Origin: Thermoplasmata archaeon UBA184
GTDB lineage: Archaea; Thermoplasmatota; Thermoplasmata; Lutacidiplasmatales; UBA184
DNA: 16,636 nucleotides
Direction: 5' to 3'
Assembly (NCBI GenBank): GCA_002495185.1
Contig: DAEB01000029.1
Location: 32,929 to 49,564, forward strand
Part shown: piece by piece, positions 1 to 7,171 of the stretch
Layout of the letters: each line of letters starts with the position of its first letter
Numbering within the stretch: the stretch's first letter is position 1
Program-made: the position numbers and the translations under genes
The notes under the pieces: generated by a model
What the model was told of the DNA's origin: nothing
Database searches by the model: none
Seen by the model: only the letters and a program-made list of their open reading frames with translations

Positions 1-113
1 AGTACTTCTCGAGCTACGAGAGCCCGTACGACGCGTACGCGAACTACATGAACGCACTCCAAGACCTCCGGCGGAGAGCGCTCGACCGTCTCGGCGTTCC
101 GATCCTGAAGTGA
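1..113 (+). CDS. C-terminal end of a gene cut by the window edge; possibly a GH57 glycoside hydrolase
   Basis: An open frame enters from the left edge (first whole codon at base 3) and ends at TGA 111-113, giving about 36 residues that include SPYDAYANYMNALQDL and end LGVPILK. Codons are GC-rich at third positions, as in the neighbours. The aromatic SPYDAY..YMN pattern resembles, from memory, the C-terminal end of archaeal GH57 alpha-amylase-like proteins. The next two genes on this strand (a GH15 glucoamylase and a sugar kinase) support an alpha-glucan role. The fragment holds no catalytic residues, so the assignment is a guess; that a gene ends here is fairly secure. Confidence 0.5.
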   Translation, partial: YFSSYESPYDAYANYMNALQDLRRRALDRLGVPILK

Positions 114-115
114 AT

Positions 116-134
116 CGGTCGGCCTCGCCGACCG
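116..134 (+). terminator. Hairpin directly after the upstream gene's stop codon
   Basis: A perfect 8-bp stem (CGGTCGGC / GCCGACCG) with a 3-nt CTC loop begins two bases after the TGA at 111-113. It has no T-run, so it is not a classic intrinsic terminator. It could pause polymerase or protect the 3' end of the mRNA. Confidence 0.4.
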
Positions 135-247
135 GCATCGACGGGGCCCGCGCTACTTTCCGTATCGCGCGGGACCGCGGCCTTCGACAGGAACCAGAAA
201 GATCGTTCGAGCGCGCCCGGTGGCGGAACGGTCACACGAACCGAACC

Positions 248-319
248 GTTAAAGCGTCCCGTCGTCCCGAACAGTTTCCGGATGAGAGACACGGTTCCGG
301 TCCCTCCGGGGGCATGAGG
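248..319 (+). promoter_or_regulatory. Possible promoter and Shine-Dalgarno site of the GH15 gene
   Basis: GTTAAAG at 248-254 is the most AT-rich patch in this GC-rich interval and could be a TATA element, which would give a leader of about 50 nt. GAGG at 316-319 lies 8 nt before the ATG at 328 and is a reasonable Shine-Dalgarno core. The rest of 135-327 shows no gene I would defend. Confidence 0.3.
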
Positions 320-327
320 CTCTTCGG

Positions 328-2193
328 ATGATCACACAGCTGACCGGGAACGGCCGCATCTTGTTGACCGTCAACGAGAACGGCGACTGGAACGAATTGT
401 TCTACCCGTACCCCGGTCAGTTCCAGCAATTGCGTGAGGCACGGCTAGGCGTCTTTGATGTCACGGGCTCCAAGTTCACCTGGCTGCGTCACGGCAACGG
501 GTTTGAGGTCCGGCAGTCCCCCTGGGGAGCGGGGCACCTTCCCGAATCGGTGTGGGTCGGACATGGCCTGACGATATCGGTTCGCGACCACGTCCACCCC
601 AACCACGACCTGATCGCCCGCGTCTTCCGAGTGAAGGCGGACACTCCCCGGTCGGTCCGGCTGTTCGCCTACCATGCATTCCAGATCGCGGAGTCGATGT
701 ACCAGGACACCGCGTTCGTGGATGCGAGCGTCCCCTCGCTCGTCCACTACAAACGCGGCTACTTCTTCGAGTTCTTCGCGGACCCGCCGTACTCTCGGGC
801 CGTCTGTGGCGAACACACTCTCAAGGGACTGCAGGGAACGTACGTGGACGCGGAGGACGGACGGCTCGAGGGAAGGTCGGTAGCGCACGGGGCCGCCGAC
901 TCCGTCATGGAATGGGACCTCGAGTCGGGGCCGGACCGTGAAGCGGTCGTGCGCCTCTTTCTCGCCGCGGGTCGGAGCCTTCCCGCGGTCCATCAGGTTC
1001 GGGACTACGTCCGTAACGGTGGGTATACCCGGTTCGTCCGCGAATCGGAGGCGTTCTGGGAGACGTGGGTCCAACGGCGCCTTCCGCACCCGCCGGAAGG
1101 ACTCAGCGAGCGTGCGCGCGACGTCTATCGCGCGAGCGTCCTCCTTCTCCGCCACTCGACCGGTCCGAACGGTGCGATCATCGCGTCGCCCGACACTCGC
1201 TCCCTCGTGGCCGCCGGCGACACGTACAACTACTGTTGGTGGCGCGACGGCGGCTACGTCTCGAAAGCGATGGACGAGGCCGGGCTCTACGAGAACGCAG
1301 CGCGTTTCCTGCACTTCGCCCAGCAGTGCCAGAACCCTGACGGCTCCTTCTTCCATCGGCATTACCCGGACGGTGCCGTCGGGAGCACCTGGCATCCTCC
1401 GCCGTTCCTCCAGATCGACCAGACCGCTACGGTGGTCGCGGCCGCGTGGCACCACTTCAAGCGCGGCGCCGACCCCGACGTGCTCCTCGACCTCTGGCCC
1501 CTCGTGAAGGGAGCGGCCAACTTCCTCGTAAAGTTCCGAGACCCCGAGACCGGCCTTCCGGCCCCCAGCTTCGACCTGTGGGAAGAACGCCTCGGCATCC
1601 ACGCGTACTCCACGGCGGCCGTGAGCCATGCCCTCGAGCGAGCCGCCCGGGTGGCGACCGAGATCGGGAAGGACCCGAACCCGTGGCGGACCGCGTCTCA
1701 GGAGATCGGTCGGGCAGCGGTCGAGCGTTTCTGGGATCCAGAGCGGAAGCGGTTCGTGCGGTCTCTCTCGCCGCGGGATGACCGCGTCGACGCGTCGATC
1801 CTCCTGGCCCTGAAGCTGGGCCTCATCCCGTGGACGGATCCCCGAGCCCGGGCCGTCGTGGACGGTATCGAAACCCGCCTCTGGGCTCCCGGGACCGGTG
1901 GAGTCGCCCGGTACGAGGACGACAAGTACTACGGACACGAGAACCCGTGGATCGTCTGCACCCTCTGGCTCGCCGAAGCGCGACTACGTCTCGGAGACCG
2001 GGACCGTTGCCGAGAGCTCGTCGAGTGGGCCGCCGTCCACGCAACGCCGACCCGTCTCCTTCCCGAGCAGATCGACCGGGCGAGCGGAGAACCCAAGAGC
2101 GCGACGCCGTTGACCTGGTCCCATTCCACGTTCGTGGACGTGGTCCACAAGTATGCCGAGGCGGAGCACGGCGGAAAGGTCCCCGAGGAGTAA
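328..2193 (+). CDS. GH15 family glucoamylase / trehalase
   Basis: This 621-aa protein matches prokaryotic GH15 enzymes, which remove glucose by inverting hydrolysis from alpha-glucan ends or split trehalose. The first 230 or so residues fit the N-terminal beta-sandwich domain. The rest fits the (alpha/alpha)6 barrel, with WWRDG at 304-308 and an NPDGSF motif. DLWEERLG contains the likely general acid Glu419, and LLPEQ contains the likely general base Glu580. Both catalytic regions are intact and there is no signal peptide, so the enzyme is probably cytoplasmic and acts on storage glucan, maltodextrin or trehalose. The ATG at 328 has GAGG 8 nt upstream. A kinase of the ROK family follows after about 30 nt, so glucose released here can be phosphorylated at once. 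Glucoamylase and trehalase cannot be told apart from sequence alone; archaeal GH15 includes both (Thermoplasma trehalases). Confidence 0.9.
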   Translation: MITQLTGNGRILLTVNENGDWNELFYPYPGQFQQLREARLGVFDVTGSKFTWLRHGNGFEVRQSPWGAGHLPESVWVGHGLTISVRDHVHPNHDLIARVFRVKADTPRSVRLFAYHAFQIAESMYQDTAFVDASVPSLVHYKRGYFFEFFADPPYSRAVCGEHTLKGLQGTYVDAEDGRLEGRSVAHGAADSVMEWDLESGPDREAVVRLFLAAGRSLPAVHQVRDYVRNGGYTRFVRESEAFWETWVQRRLPHPPEGLSERARDVYRASVLLLRHSTGPNGAIIASPDTRSLVAAGDTYNYCWWRDGGYVSKAMDEAGLYENAARFLHFAQQCQNPDGSFFHRHYPDGAVGSTWHPPPFLQIDQTATVVAAAWHHFKRGADPDVLLDLWPLVKGAANFLVKFRDPETGLPAPSFDLWEERLGIHAYSTAAVSHALERAARVATEIGKDPNPWRTASQEIGRAAVERFWDPERKRFVRSLSPRDDRVDASILLALKLGLIPWTDPRARAVVDGIETRLWAPGTGGVARYEDDKYYGHENPWIVCTLWLAEARLRLGDRDRCRELVEWAAVHATPTRLLPEQIDRASGEPKSATPLTWSHSTFVDVVHKYAEAEHGGKVPEE

Positions 2194-2224
2194 CCCTTCC
2201 GACCCGGGGTCGGCCGAGGACCTC

Positions 2225-3184
2225 GTGCTCAGTGTCGACCTCGGCGCCACGAAGGTCGTGAGCGCGCTCGTCTTGGCGGACGGTTCGATCGCTCACCGAA
2301 GCGGACGGATCGTTCATGCGAACGACGGTCCCGACGGGGTCCTCCGGGCGCTCTCCCGGAGCATCCGCGAGTGTCGGGCGAAGGTCTCCTCATTGGCCCT
2401 TTCGCGTGTGGGCGTCGCGGTCGCCGCCCAGGTCGAACCCACGACCGGGACTATCGTCCACTCCCCGAATCTCCACTGGAGGGACGTTCCCCTCGCCGCG
2501 CGACTCCGGGCCGAGCTGGACGACGTCCCCGTCACCGTGGTGAACGACGCTCGTGCGGCCACCCTCGCCGAGTGGCGCCTCGGCGCCGGGCGCGGCGTCT
2601 CGGATCTCTTCTGCCTCGTCCTCGGGACCGGCGTGGGCGGCTCGGCCGTGGTGGGAGGTCGACTGCTGGAGGGCGGAACGAACGCCCTGGGGGAGGTCGG
2701 ACACATCACGATCGTCGGCGGCGGCCGAAAGTGCCACTGCCCGAACACCGGGTGTCTCGAAGCGTACGTCGGCGGCTGGGCGATCGCCGAGCGCGCGCGA
2801 GAAGAGGTCGTAGCGGACCCGGTACGGGGCGCGGAGCTCATCCGCCGGGCCGGTTCTGCGAAGGAGATCACGGCTCGAACGGTGTTCGATGGGTTTCGCG
2901 CCGACGACCCGCTTTCGGTCGAGATCGTCGAGGAGACGGAGGATCGGCTCGCGGACGGAGCGGTCAGTATCGCGAACGCCTTCAACCCCCGCCTCGTCGT
3001 GCTCGGAGGCGGTCTCGTCACGGGGCTACCCGAGCTCGAGAACGTAGTTGCGAGCGCGATCCGGACCCGGTGCCAGCCCCCGGCGGCGATGGCTCGCGTC
3101 GTCATCGGGCGGTTCGCCGAGGACGCTCCCCTCGTGGGAGCCGCGGAGGCGGCTCGACTCGACCGACGCCCGGTGGCTCGCTAG
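2225..3184 (+). CDS. ROK family sugar kinase, probable glucokinase
   Basis: This is an ATP-dependent hexose kinase of the ROK family. The GTG start at 2225 gives 319 aa, opens directly into the phosphate-binding motif (DLGATK, residues 5-10) and has GAGGA 4 nt upstream. An ATG at 2153 would add 24 residues of Arg/Ser/Pro-rich sequence and overlap the GH15 gene by 41 nt, so it is less likely. Asp108 in VVNDARAA is the expected catalytic base. GTGVGG is the second phosphate motif. The ROK zinc site is complete: Glu157 and His160 in GEVGH, then C170-H-C172 and C177 in CHCPNTGCLE. The gene follows the GH15 gene by about 30 nt on the same strand. The likely role is glucose to glucose 6-phosphate, though related members use mannose or N-acetyl sugars. 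Confidence 0.88.
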   Translation: MLSVDLGATKVVSALVLADGSIAHRSGRIVHANDGPDGVLRALSRSIRECRAKVSSLALSRVGVAVAAQVEPTTGTIVHSPNLHWRDVPLAARLRAELDDVPVTVVNDARAATLAEWRLGAGRGVSDLFCLVLGTGVGGSAVVGGRLLEGGTNALGEVGHITIVGGGRKCHCPNTGCLEAYVGGWAIAERAREEVVADPVRGAELIRRAGSAKEITARTVFDGFRADDPLSVEIVEETEDRLADGAVSIANAFNPRLVVLGGGLVTGLPELENVVASAIRTRCQPPAAMARVVIGRFAEDAPLVGAAEAARLDRRPVAR

Positions 3185-3214
3185 CGTCCGCCCCGCAGGA
3201 AACGAAGACCGCCA

Positions 3215-4090
3215 CTACCCGGGCAACGGGGGGATCCCCGAAAGCTGCGCACAGACCTCGAACAACTGACGCGCTCGGCCCATATCCCGGGAATCGGTCG
3301 TCCCGGGTTCCTGCTTTCGGTTCGCAAAGTAGGCTCCGCTGACGGCCGAGAGTTCGGGAGCGGACGCCACGTAGATCGGCGTGTCGGCGCCCTTCGCGAG
3401 CCTCCGGCCGAACAGGAACCCGAAGAACCAGACGAAAGCGGCCGTGCCACCGCCATTGTTGAGCGCGAATCCGGAGTGGACGAACCCCGGGTGGACAGCG
3501 TTCACCGTCACGCCCGTTCCCGCGAGACGTCGCGCGAACTCCCGGGTCAGCCAGACGAGCTCGAGCTTGGAGTTGCTGTAGGCCCGCCAGCCGGCGTAGC
3601 GGCGTACTCCCTGAAGGTCGGAAAAGTCGACGTGGGCCCCCTGATGAGCGGCCGAGCTCACGTTGACGACCCCGGCGGGCGCGCTCTGGACCATCCGCGG
3701 AGCAAGGAGGGTGGTGAGCGTGTACGGTGTGAGAACGTTGAGAGCAAAAGTGCGTTCGAGCCCCTCCGAGGTCGTTTCTCGCCGAATGAAGATGCCCCCC
3801 GCGTTGTTCACAAGGATGTGGATCTTGTTGTAACGGCCCAGCAAGGTCGTCGCGACGTCCCGGACGGTCGACTCCAACGCGAGGTCGTCCGCACGAAGCG
3901 AGTCGACCGGGGACCCTCCGACCGCTTTCGAGATCTCCGCGGCGACCTGGGCCGCCCGCCCGTCCCCCCGACCCACGACCACGGTCGTGGCGCCCTGTCG
4001 GGCGAGGCCGAGAGCGGTCTCCTTTCCAAGTCCGGAGGTGGCACCCGTGACGACCGCAACGCGTCCCGAGAGAGGAGTTGAGCTTGCCAT
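3215..4090 (-). CDS. Short-chain dehydrogenase/reductase (SDR)
   Basis: This 291-aa NAD(P)-dependent oxidoreductase is a classical SDR close to the retinol-dehydrogenase/WW-oxidoreductase-like group. Visible motifs are the Rossmann glycine motif TGATSGLG (15-22), NNAG (95-98), catalytic Ser at 145/146, and YSNSK with Tyr171 and Lys175, followed by NAVHPG. Arg41 shortly after strand 2 hints at NADP preference, but weakly. A hydrophobic, aromatic stretch (FVWFFGFLFG, 219-228) lies in the variable substrate-binding region. The ATG at 4090 starts 70 nt after the comA-like stop on the same strand, so it may be the last gene of that transcript. It is convergent with the ROK kinase, 30 nt apart. The substrate is unknown. 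If it works with its neighbours, it could act on a sulfonated or phosphorylated hydroxy-acid, which is speculation. Confidence 0.88.
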   Translation of the reverse strand: MASSTPLSGRVAVVTGATSGLGKETALGLARQGATTVVVGRGDGRAAQVAAEISKAVGGSPVDSLRADDLALESTVRDVATTLLGRYNKIHILVNNAGGIFIRRETTSEGLERTFALNVLTPYTLTTLLAPRMVQSAPAGVVNVSSAAHQGAHVDFSDLQGVRRYAGWRAYSNSKLELVWLTREFARRLAGTGVTVNAVHPGFVHSGFALNNGGGTAAFVWFFGFLFGRRLAKGADTPIYVASAPELSAVSGAYFANRKQEPGTTDSRDMGRARQLFEVCAQLSGIPPLPG

Positions 4091-4100
4091 CGGCTCGCCG

Positions 4101-4118
4101 CGGGGGCGTCAGCCCCCG
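4101..4118. other. Inverted repeat between the comA-like gene and the SDR gene
   Basis: A perfect 7-bp stem, CGGGGGC / GCCCCCG, surrounds a GTCA loop in the 70-nt gap between the comA-like stop (4161) and the SDR start (4090). No T-run follows on the minus strand. It is better read as a structured leader or processing site than as a terminator. Confidence 0.35.
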
Positions 4119-4160
4119 GGGGGCCATCTCACTTTCGGGAGCGAGATCCGGCTGACGGAA

Positions 4161-5162
4161 CTAAGCGAGGCGGTACTCCCGCCGGCGGGAATCATGGAGC
4201 GAGATCGTTTCTTGGATCAGCCCCTGCCGGCGCAGCGATTCGAGAGCGCTCTGGACCGTCCGGCGCGGGAGCCGGGACATGTGCGCGAGCTGGGTCTGGT
4301 CCAAACCCCGATAGGTCTCGAGGAGGAAGTAGAGGAACTTCGCGGCCGGCGGACCTCCGATCGGCCGCGCGTGGCGGATCATGCCGAACGTCTCTCCGCG
4401 GAGGCCCAGGCGCTCGGACGCCAGCGGGGCGATCGAGCCGAGCGCGACGTTTCCGAGGTTCACTTCCGCCCCCAGCCCGCGGAGAAGCTGGACCTGCTGG
4501 GACTCCTGCGGCGCTTCGAAGATCAGCTCGTCCGCGGGGTGGTCCGAGAGGATCGAGCGGACCCAGTCCCATTTGATCGCTCCGTCGCTGTCGTAGATGC
4601 CGACCCCGCGCCCGGACTCCCGGCTCTCGATGATTACCTTGCGCGGTTTGAGGGTCCGCGCGTGACCGATCTGAGCGCTCGTCTCCTTGAGGGAGAGCTG
4701 GTGCTGCGGGTCCTTCTTGCCGACCTCGATGAGGTAGTCGAGGCTGCGCTTGCGAACGGCGTCAACGAGGTGCTCGATCTGGTGGTACGACAGCTCGATG
4801 ATCCCGCTCGAGACCTCGATCAGGTCGAACCCGAGCGCGCGGGCCTCGTCGATCATCTGAGGAGCCCGGTCGTGGGCGACCGCGTACTCGAGCAAGGTGC
4901 CTCCCGTCGAGACCTCGATGCCCACATCGTGATACAGACGAACCCGTTCGCGCACCTTCTCACGGGGAAGGAGAAGCGGAAGACCCCAGCCGATCTTCGC
5001 TACGTCAACGTACGGCGCTAGGTAGCCGAGCTCCTCTTTGTGGAGACCCTGGAGTCGGTCGAGGGCATGCGTAATTCCGGTGGTCCGGGGACGCAAAACC
5101 CGCGGTGCATCGGCCGGAAAGAACGCATTCTTGGACTTGAAGAACGCAGGATTTGCCGCCAA
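4161..5162 (-). CDS. comA: ComA-type phosphosulfolactate synthase with a C-terminal winged-helix domain
   Basis: ComA adds sulfite to phosphoenolpyruvate to give (2R)-phosphosulfolactate, the first step to sulfolactate and, in methanogens, coenzyme M. Residues about 46-262 carry the family motifs: KIGWG (56-60), TGGTL (87-91), EVGKK (146-150), IESRESGRG (178-186), FEAPQ (215-219) and LRGETFG (254-260). ComA proteins are about 250 aa. This one is 333 aa, with 45 extra N-terminal residues and a C-terminal part (about 272-333) that looks like a MarR/TrmB-style winged helix: LDQTQLAHMSRLPRRTVQSA, then ALESLRRQGLI and a basic SRRREYRL end. The start is TTG 5162, with GGAAGG 6 nt upstream. An ATG at 5190 is in another frame. 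A strong TATA box lies at 5211-5220. The gene follows sat by 81 nt. The enzyme call is solid; the role of the winged helix is unknown. Confidence 0.85.
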   Translation of the reverse strand: MAANPAFFKSKNAFFPADAPRVLRPRTTGITHALDRLQGLHKEELGYLAPYVDVAKIGWGLPLLLPREKVRERVRLYHDVGIEVSTGGTLLEYAVAHDRAPQMIDEARALGFDLIEVSSGIIELSYHQIEHLVDAVRKRSLDYLIEVGKKDPQHQLSLKETSAQIGHARTLKPRKVIIESRESGRGVGIYDSDGAIKWDWVRSILSDHPADELIFEAPQESQQVQLLRGLGAEVNLGNVALGSIAPLASERLGLRGETFGMIRHARPIGGPPAAKFLYFLLETYRGLDQTQLAHMSRLPRRTVQSALESLRRQGLIQETISLHDSRRREYRLA

Positions 5163-5210
5163 GGGGACCCTTCCGAGCAGGATGCGGCATGTACTTTGGT
5201 CGACGGGGTC

Positions 5211-5220
5211 TAAATACTTA
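5211..5220 (-). promoter_or_regulatory. TATA box of the comA-like gene
   Basis: On the minus strand the sequence is TAAGTATTTA, centred near 5215. This predicts a transcription start near 5190 and a leader of about 28 nt before the TTG at 5162, with Shine-Dalgarno GGAAGG at 5169-5174. An internal promoter here would let comA be expressed apart from sat. Confidence 0.55.
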
Positions 5221-5243
5221 GCCGTCCCCCGGGATGCGAGAGC

Positions 5244-6410
5244 TCATTCCGTGAGCAGTACGTCGCCGCGGGAGAGGACTCGAGCAACTTCTGGACGGAT
5301 GATCTCCGAGGGGAGCGGTTCTCCCTTCGAAAGCGCCTCCCGGATGAACGTCTGGCTCGTGTTGAGGCGCTGGTCGGGGGAGTGCGCGCAGGTCCGCGCG
5401 GACGCCATCCATCCGCAGACACGGCAGAAGAACGTCTCGGCGAACTTGAGGACCTGCACCCCGATCGGATAGTCGTCGAAGATCCGCTGACAGGCGTACG
5501 GTTCGTAGTAGGAACCGACTCCCGCCTGGTCCCGCCCGACGATGTACGACCCGCATCCATAGTTCTTCCGAACGATGGCGAGAAAGAGCGTCGCCTTGGG
5601 ACCCCCGTATCGCATCGTGATGCTGAGGGAGGCCAGTACGACGCGGTCGGAGGGATAGTAGTTCCGGACGAGCGCCTGGTAGGCTTCCAGGATCACCTCG
5701 GGGCGGTAGTCGCCCTTCTTGAGTCGACCGAGGACCGGATGGACGAACAGTCCATCGATATCGTCGCGCTCGAGGGTGCAGCGTTGAAGGTACTCGTGCG
5801 CCGTATGAGGGACGTTTCGGGTCTGGTACCCCGCCACGTTCTTCCAGCCTCGGCGAACGAATTCGGCCCGAGTCTCGGCGGGTGTGAGCTCATTGGCCCC
5901 GGTCACCAGTTCCAGACGGCGCACGAGGTCGATCCGGCCCGCCAGCGCGGTCTCTCCCGCGGCCAGGAGGTCCGCGACGTTGGGGTGCTTCGGGTCCGTC
6001 GTCCCGTACACCACCTGGGCGACCCGCGAACGGGGAAATGGGAACTTTTCCTCCAGATGGAGCAGCGCGAAGAGCCCGCCTCCAGCGTCCGTAAGACCAA
6101 TCTCGTCGCCGGGACGAACCGACCGCACGATCTGCTCGTTGGTCTGTCCGGTCGGAGTGAGGACGATGGGCATCGTCCAGGGAAGTCCATTGGGGAGGGT
6201 ACCCGCCGTGAGGACAGACTCGAGTGCAGCGCGATCCTGGAATCCCTCAAGAGGGCTGTACGCTCCGACCCCGATCTTCTCCGCGTCGTAGACCTGGTCA
6301 ATGAAGGGGGCGATTAAGGGGAGGTCTCGAGCCTCCCCCTCCCGTCGAACGCGCTCCCGCTCAGGGACGAGCCGGTCGACCAGGTGGCCCCCGTGTGCTT
6401 CGGGAATCAT
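5244..6410 (-). CDS. sat: Sulfate adenylyltransferase (ATP sulfurylase)
   Basis: The enzyme makes adenosine 5'-phosphosulfate (APS) from ATP and sulfate. The 388-aa protein has the usual length and motifs of the homo-oligomeric bacterial/archaeal type: QTRNVPH (196-202) continuing to His205, FVHPVLGRLKKGD (222-234), MRYGGP (266-271), RKNYGCGSYIVGRDQAGVG (281-299), and a C-terminal cysteine/histidine site (C329, C332, C341, H343) that likely binds zinc. The usual GRDHAG motif reads GRDQAG here, a Gln at a conserved His position. The ATG at 6410 has no clear Shine-Dalgarno, but an AT-rich inverted repeat lies 26-42 nt upstream. cysC ends 110 nt upstream on the same strand, so the pair forms PAPS. 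The direction, sulfate activation, is inferred from the absence of dissimilatory genes nearby. Confidence 0.93.
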   Translation of the reverse strand: MIPEAHGGHLVDRLVPERERVRREGEARDLPLIAPFIDQVYDAEKIGVGAYSPLEGFQDRAALESVLTAGTLPNGLPWTMPIVLTPTGQTNEQIVRSVRPGDEIGLTDAGGGLFALLHLEEKFPFPRSRVAQVVYGTTDPKHPNVADLLAAGETALAGRIDLVRRLELVTGANELTPAETRAEFVRRGWKNVAGYQTRNVPHTAHEYLQRCTLERDDIDGLFVHPVLGRLKKGDYRPEVILEAYQALVRNYYPSDRVVLASLSITMRYGGPKATLFLAIVRKNYGCGSYIVGRDQAGVGSYYEPYACQRIFDDYPIGVQVLKFAETFFCRVCGWMASARTCAHSPDQRLNTSQTFIREALSKGEPLPSEIIRPEVARVLSRGDVLLTE

Positions 6411-6435
6411 GAGCGTCGGCTTCGCTGAGCCGCGT

Positions 6436-6452
6436 GCGTATTAGAGATACGC
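6436..6452 (-). promoter_or_regulatory. Inverted repeat in the sat promoter region, possible operator over the TATA element
   Basis: GCGTAT and ATACGC form a perfect 6-bp inverted repeat around TAGAG. It is centred about 34 nt upstream of the sat ATG, where an archaeal TATA element would sit for a short leader. A repressor bound here would block TBP. Confidence 0.4.
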
Positions 6453-6520
6453 GCGAGTTCCCAGCGCTCGCGCGACGTGGCAATTCGTGGACGGGCGCAG
6501 AGGATAGGCCGTGCGCGGAT

Positions 6521-7060
6521 CTACGCAGGTCGTGGCGGCCAGCCGAGACGGTCCAGTTCGGCGACGAGCCGACGGGCACACTCCTCGGGGGTTTGAGACA
6601 CCGTGTCGATCCGGATGTCGGGGTGCTCGGGAACCTCGTAGGGGTCGTCCACCCCGGTCATCTCCTTGATCTCTCCTTGACGCGCTCTCCGGTAGAGCCC
6701 CTTGACGTCCCGTTGTTCGCAGAGTCCAATCGGCGTCGAGACGTAGACCTCCACGAATCGCCCGATCTCCGAACGGGCGCGAGCTCGAGACGTGGCGTAG
6801 GGAGAGATCAGCGCAACGATCGGGATCACGCCGTTGCGGGCGAGAAGCTTCGCAATGAACGTGACCCGCTCCGCGTGCGTCTCACGAGCTGCGCGACCGA
6901 AGCCCAGGTCCGAGCTGATCCCTCGGCGCACTTCATCACCGTCCAGGAGCTCGACATTCCAACCCCTCTCCCGGAGCAGGGGGGCGAGGGCTTGCGCGAG
7001 AGAGGTCTTTCCCGAACAAGGCAGCCCGGTGAGCCAGATGCAGAACCCGTTCGTCGCCAT
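6521..7060 (-). CDS. cysC: Adenylylsulfate (APS) kinase
   Basis: CysC phosphorylates APS with ATP to give PAPS, the donor for sulfation and the substrate of PAPS reductase. The 179-aa protein is a normal stand-alone CysC. It has a P-loop GLPCSGKT (12-19), DGDEVR (40-45), SDLGFG (50-55), an ISPY motif whose Ser86 corresponds to the serine phosphorylated in some homologues, CEQRDVKGLY (114-123) and TGVDDPYEVP (135-144). The ATG at 7060 is the natural start because the P-loop begins 11 residues in. It precedes sat on the same strand with a 110-nt gap. A phosphodiesterase gene lies upstream with a 111-nt gap, in which an AT-rich patch at 7121-7128 could be a separate promoter. Confidence 0.93.
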   Translation of the reverse strand: MATNGFCIWLTGLPCSGKTSLAQALAPLLRERGWNVELLDGDEVRRGISSDLGFGRAARETHAERVTFIAKLLARNGVIPIVALISPYATSRARARSEIGRFVEVYVSTPIGLCEQRDVKGLYRRARQGEIKEMTGVDDPYEVPEHPDIRIDTVSQTPEECARRLVAELDRLGWPPRPA

Positions 7061-7171
7061 GAGTAGCCGACCCCCGCCGGAACCTACCCCGGGCGGGAGT
7101 CCGGGACCCAGTCAACGAGGAGTATTTGTCGCCGGGCCACGCAACCCGCTGCTCTCCGACGACTCGTCATG

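Noticed and set aside
110..331. 73-codon frame from a GTG to the GH15 start, overlapping it by ATGA
   Set aside because: Low-complexity Arg/Gly/Ser sequence begins inside the previous gene's stop region and crosses the hairpin; no homology features. The ATGA overlap is probably chance.
445..1938. Long 497-codon open frame antisense to the GH15 gene
   Set aside because: It is Arg/Pro/Val-rich with no motifs and mirrors the wobble bias of a real gene with all GH15 motifs on the other strand.
2371..3342. 323-codon frame overlapping the ROK gene
   Set aside because: More than a third Arg and Gly with no motifs, while the ROK frame has complete catalytic and zinc motifs.
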